A stretch of DNA of 64,000 nt. Source: Dactylellina haptotyla. Its lineage: Eukaryota; Ascomycota; Orbiliomycetes; Orbiliales; Orbiliaceae. This document shows, in pieces, positions 59,840-64,000 of this stretch; the first letter of the stretch is position 1; each line of letters starts with the position of its first letter. The notes below the pieces were generated by a model. That model did not search any database. It was not told the DNA's origin and was given only the letters and a program-made list of their open reading frames with translations. The stretch spans positions 930,001-994,000 of the forward strand of contig CM062385.1 in the NCBI GenBank assembly GCA_031310005.1, read 5' to 3'. Position numbers and translations under genes: made by a program.

Positions 59840-61516
59840 ATGGGCTACTACAACAGCAGCAGCCCTCAGCCTAGCGACGAGGTCTACGACCTCATCTGCG
59901 TCGGCTTCGGCCCGGCATCTCTCGCTATCGCCATTGCGATCCAAGAGATGATCCCAGAATCCCGCCGGCCAAAAGTCCTCTTCCTAGAAAGACAACAGCA
60001 GTTCATCTGGCACTCCGGCATGCTCCTACCTGGGTCTAAGATGCAAATTAGTTTCATCAAAGACCTCGCCACCCTGCGCGATCCGCGCTCCGAGTTCACC
60101 TTCTTGAACTACTTGAAGGAGAAAAACAGACTGTTGGATTTCATCAACTTGGGCACATTCTTGCCATTACGCGAGGAATACAACGATTACATGCAATGGT
60201 GTGCGAGTAAATTCGACGATGTAGTGAGCTACGGCGAGACCGTGACGCTAGTGGAACCCATCAAAGCGAATTCCGCAGATAGAGTGAACCAGTTTCTCGT
60301 TCATTCCAAAGTCGGCGGGATCGAGGAGAGGAGACTGGCGAAGCACGTTGTCGTCGCCGTCGGTGGACGACCGCTGCTCCCAAAACCGCTGCCGAGCTAT
60401 CACCCAAGAATCGTGCATTCCTCTCAGTATTCCTCTCGAGTACCGCAGGCGCTTTCCGATGCGAACAGTGCGTACAGGATCGCGGTCATCGGCGCAGGTC
60501 AGAGCGCCGCCGAGGTATTCTCTGATGTTTCCGCGAAATATCCAAATGCAAATACTACGCTTTTCATTCGAGGGGACGCACTGAAGCCCAGTGATGACAG
60601 TCCTTTGTAAGTTCTCATCACATCTACTACCATCCCGAAGTATATCAAAACAAAACAATAAAAGATAGTTTAATTGACAAACATGTATACAAAACAGCGT
60701 CAACGAGATCTTCAACCCCTCCGCCACCGACAAGTTCTTCCGCACACCAGCCGAAGAACGCCAGGCCCAACTGGTCGAGAACCGTGCGACAAACTACTCG
60801 GTCGTCCGCCTCGAGCTCATTGAACGCATCTACCACGACCTCTACGTCCAGCGCCTGCGCGATCCTTCGGGGAAGAGCTGGAAACTCAACATCCAGAACC
60901 ACTCTGAAATCACAGGCTTTAACAACATCTCGGACAAGTCTGTCGGCCTGCACATGGCGCACCGTGATAACGGCGTCGACTCCGTCCAGACCCACGAGTT
61001 CGATCTGGTGATCGTGGCGACGGGCTACGCAAGAGATATGCATAAAGAGCTCCTGGCGCCTGCAAAGGAACTCCTCTCTGATCCAGAAGTCGAGAGGTTC
61101 CCCGTGGGGCGGGACTATAGAGTCCAATTCGGCGAGGGGAAGGTCAGCGCCGACGCTGGAGTCTACCTCCAGGGATGCAACGAGACTACGCACGGTGTAA
61201 GTTTTTCCTTCTCTTTCTTTCTTCCCTGATTACTTTTCAAATCATTTCTATTCGTCGGTTTGTTTCTTCTTCTTATTATTTGAAATGACGAGTGGCTAAT
61301 TGGATCATGTGGGAATATTAGTTGAGCGATACCCTACTATCCGTGCTTGCGGTTAGAGCGGGCGAGGTGGTAGACTCGATCTTCAAGCCGACGTCGAGCG
61401 GCAACGGTGCCAATGGACATTGCAATGGACATGCTGCCAAGGTCCCGGCGAAGAAGGTCGAGTCTTACAGTAACGGAAATGGCCACAACGGCGTTACATC
61501 TAATGGATACCACTGA
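59840..61516 (+). CDS. sidA: L-ornithine N5-monooxygenase
   Basis: Hydroxylates L-ornithine at N5 using FAD and NADPH, the committed step of hydroxamate siderophore synthesis. It is 486 aa in three exons: 59840-60606, 60698-61196 and 61322-61516 (introns 91 and 125 nt). The FAD motif is VGFGPASLA near residue 22. Next come the family blocks WHSGMLLPGSKMQ and FIKDLATLRDPRSEFTF. The NADPH motif is VIGAGQSAAEV near 218, and the ATGY motif (VIVATGYA) is near 370. After the second splice the conserved end reads THGLSDTLLSVLA. The C-terminal tail is Asn/Gly/His-rich. The gene is divergent from the NRPS, and the spacer carries four SREA-type sites. Length and motifs are those of Aspergillus SidA (about 500 aa), so the call is firm. 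Confidence 0.97.
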
Positions 61517-62346
61517 TTGTTTTTCCTTCTTCTTTCTTCTATACTTTTTTATTTATTTTTTCCTTTTTTTTATGTGTTTATTTTTTGATGACCCTGCATA
61601 TCAGCGACGAAATATTTCATGAAGTTTTTGTTTTGTAATATCATATATCTCGATTTCTACTGGTTGCCACAAAATTTCCCACGAGAAAAAAGAAAAAAGA
61701 AAAGAGTTTCCAAGTATCTTTCGATGGAAAGTTTTCTGGGGTGGTCTTTTCAGCTGAAACATACATCATGCAGGCGTCGACAAGGTGATTGACCCTCGCC
61801 TCGAGGAGATGCCATCCAAGGCGATGCAGGGCAGAAAAAAACATGTAGTCTCGATGACCCTAGCCTGGACTTTAAAAAACATGTGTACATGTATGTTTAC
61901 GGGGCGGCATCTGTGTTTTCCGAGGAGCATCGTCCTGTCATATTTCTATTGTGATTTACACCCGCATGTATATCTCCATTACAAACGTATATGCTAATCA
62001 AAATCCAGTACGTATGCTATGCCGTCGACTCGCCCCCACCATGCATGACCTTTAGTCTTTGTCCCACGCTTTACTTTAGACCATCCCGTGCGTTACCCCA
62101 TGATTGAAAAGAAAGAAAAATACCAACCCAACCCCCATGCTAAGACCCATCACAACCACCCTTACCAACCGACCAATAACATCAAACGTATTTATAAGAT
62201 TTTTGGGAAGAAAAGGGAAAGAGAACAAACAAACTCCATGAGGAAGAAACAAAGAAATAAAAAAGGTGAAATTTCCCGAACGCTAGATTTTATATGACAT
62301 GCAAGTGCAAGTGATAAGGATTATTTCCCCCTCCCCCTCGCCTCCT
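61517..62346. other. Spacer between convergent sidA and DDI1
   Basis: 830 bp, AT-rich, holding both 3' ends. A T-rich tract follows the sidA stop. I see no gene. Confidence 0.5.
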
Positions 62347-63909
62347 CTAACCGAACATCAAACTGGCAGCCAGCTCGACATCCCCATTAGCAGTATTTAA
62401 CGCCTGGATAGCTTCTGCTTCAGAGAAGCCGAGGCTAGTCAACTGCGCCACCTTCTCAGGCGGATGTTGCGTCTGCCTGCCTGACGGTAGTGGGGGCGGG
62501 TTGCTCGTTGCTCCGGATGGGGGCAGGGTGGTCGGTGATAGCAGCGTTTGGGGTTGCGGTGTTGTCGCGGATGCGGGGTCTGCCGAGGAAGAGGAATCCC
62601 CGAGAGTCTGTCCGGGACCCTGGAAGTTAGGGTTTACGGCAGGCGGACGGATCATAGCGCCGCTCTGGCCACCCACGAGACTTCCCGCGGGACCTTCCAC
62701 AACGGGTTCTTGTTCCTGCCCGGGGGCGTCAAAGCTGGTAGGACACTCGCTCTCTGGGAGGAACGTGACTTTGGTGTCACCGAATTCTAGGACGTTGTCC
62801 TTGAGGTTTATGCTTGCCTGATGGCGTTTGAGCATGTCGAGGCCGAGGAGGAGGTCTACGTCTTTGCCTTCCATGACGGTGAAGGAGCAGGCGAGGAAGA
62901 GGTCACCGATTTTGATTTGGGCGGAGTGGACGCGGCCGAGGATTTTGGCGGTGCCGACGCCCTTTGCGATACCGGCAAAGCGGCGGTCGATGAGGCGCAT
63001 GATACCGCAGTCTTCGGCGCATTTGGGGGACATGATGGTGGCCTGGGCGCCGGAGTCGACGAAGGCTTTGATGGGGTGGCCGTTGACTTCGACGGGGATG
63101 TAGAGCATGGTGACGCGGCCGAAGGATTCGGGGTTGTATTCGAGGGCGTTCTGGAGGTTCTCGCGGACGGCTTCCTCGCGGATAAGCTCCTCTATGCGCC
63201 GCTGGGATTCGATGTTGAAGGGGTCGTCATTTAACCTGGCCTGTTTATAAATCTTGTAAGCTGCAGTACTACCACTAGTTGGAGGGATGATAAGGGAAGC
63301 AGGCGTACAATCTCTCTGTCCTTCTCCATCTCAGCATCACGTCTCCGCTGCTCGAGCATTTGATAGATCTGAGAAAACCGCTGCGGGTCATTAACCGCGT
63401 CGGCAAGCTCAGGCTGCTGTTCTCGCAGCTGGCCCATCACGGCTTGGTCACCGAGGACCCTCAGCCGGATGACCTCGGAGTCGGTCATGAAGTTACTAGC
63501 ACCACCAGCACCACCGCCTTGCTGCCCCGCTCCCACCCCCCCACCAGGCTGTCTGCTGCTGGGTCCGGCGGCGGCGCCTCTCTGAGCCTGCCGCAGCTGC
63601 TGCAGGGACTGGCGAGTGTGCAGTTCGAGGATGTCGTTGTCTTCGAGGCCGAGGGCTTCGAGGGTCTGGTTGTCGTCGGAGAGCAGGTGGCCGGCGCGGT
63701 AGAGGAACTGCTGGTCGGCGGGGATGCGGCCGCTGGTCTCTTCGGCGATGAGATTCTTGAGGGCGGAGAGCTGGAAGTCGGGGAAGACCTCGAGGCTGAG
63801 GCCGTCCTCGTCGCCCAGGGCGCTGGAGAGTATCGACAGGATCCTGCATCATGCATTCGTTAGCTGCCGGTTTACTCGCACAGACGTGCTTGCCGTCCAC
63901 TACTCACAT
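62347..63909 (-). CDS. DDI1: DNA-damage inducible protein 1 (ubiquitin receptor/aspartic protease)
   Basis: Shuttling ubiquitin receptor and aspartic protease acting with the proteasome, 476 aa. Domains: ubiquitin-like at 1-77 ([18 protein letters not shown]), a Gly/Gln-rich linker, the helical region ([15 protein letters not shown] to about 215), the protease domain from about 220 with catalytic [12 protein letters not shown] near 240 and LLLGLDML near 300, a Pro/Ser-rich linker, and a C-terminal UBA domain ([18 protein letters not shown]). Exons are 63909-63908 (two bases), 63843-63309 and 63240-62347. The ubiquitin-like frame has no in-frame ATG. The only fitting start is AT before a GTGAGT donor at 63907 joined to G at 63843, so the initiation codon is split by a 64-nt intron with a GCTAAC branch site. 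The protease fold is shared with retroviral proteases, but this is an ordinary eukaryotic gene. It is convergent with sidA and functionally unrelated. Confidence 0.93.
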
Positions 63910-64000
63910 GGTGTATTGTATTTGTATTATTTTTATAATAATAAGAATGCTGGTGGAAAGAGAGTCCCGGGAACAGAGGGCGCCTGTCTGCGATAAACGG

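Noticed and set aside
62821-63234. Plus-strand open frame of 137 codons, Gly/Asp/Val-rich
   Set aside because: Antisense of the DDI1 protease domain.

Overview
The window looks like nuclear DNA from a filamentous ascomycete (Pezizomycotina). Genes are broken by short introns (about 48-115 nt, one of about 960 nt) with GTAAGT-like donors and CTAAC-type branch points. They are separated by long, gene-poor AT-rich spacers, and both gene families and codon use are fungal. I joined exons by eye. Every spliced model that lies complete in the window gives a total divisible by three with a single terminal stop.

Left part (1-26.6 kb). A flavin monooxygenase runs off the left edge. Next come a divergent hexokinase (4.1-6.0 kb, -), an Ndt80/PhoG-type transcription factor (10.7-13.5 kb, -), an UNC-93-type major facilitator (21.8-23.5 kb, -) and a glucosamine-6-phosphate deaminase (25.6-26.6 kb, +). 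These four match the parts list of the fungal N-acetylglucosamine (GlcNAc) catabolic cluster: GlcNAc kinase HXK3, regulator RON1, a transporter and deaminase NAG1. Here they are spread over about 22 kb. The deacetylase (DAC1) and the NGS1 sensor are not seen in the window.

Middle (27-39.4 kb). A HAM1-like/DUF4449 protein probably binds lipid. A DUF4360 secreted protein follows, then a small secretory-pathway precursor with two Lys-Arg sites and a C-terminal membrane segment, then a large C2H2 plus fungal_trans transcription factor on the minus strand. A gene-poor stretch of about 6 kb follows.

Right part (45.6-61.5 kb). A siderophore gene pair is divergently arranged: a nine-exon NRPS of about 3,497 aa of the ferrichrome/ferricrocin synthetase family (-) and L-ornithine N5-monooxygenase sidA (+). 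The 3.2 kb between them holds four exact ATCWGATAA sites, the consensus of the iron-responsive GATA repressor SREA, within 520 bp, plus a (TGATA)4 repeat near the NRPS start. SidA would make N5-hydroxyornithine for the NRPS. The synthetase has only two adenylation domains, with four T and four C domains and a truncated N-terminal C domain. At the right edge lies a DDI1 homologue whose start codon appears to be split by an intron.

I saw no CRISPR arrays, rRNA, convincing tRNA or recognisable transposons.
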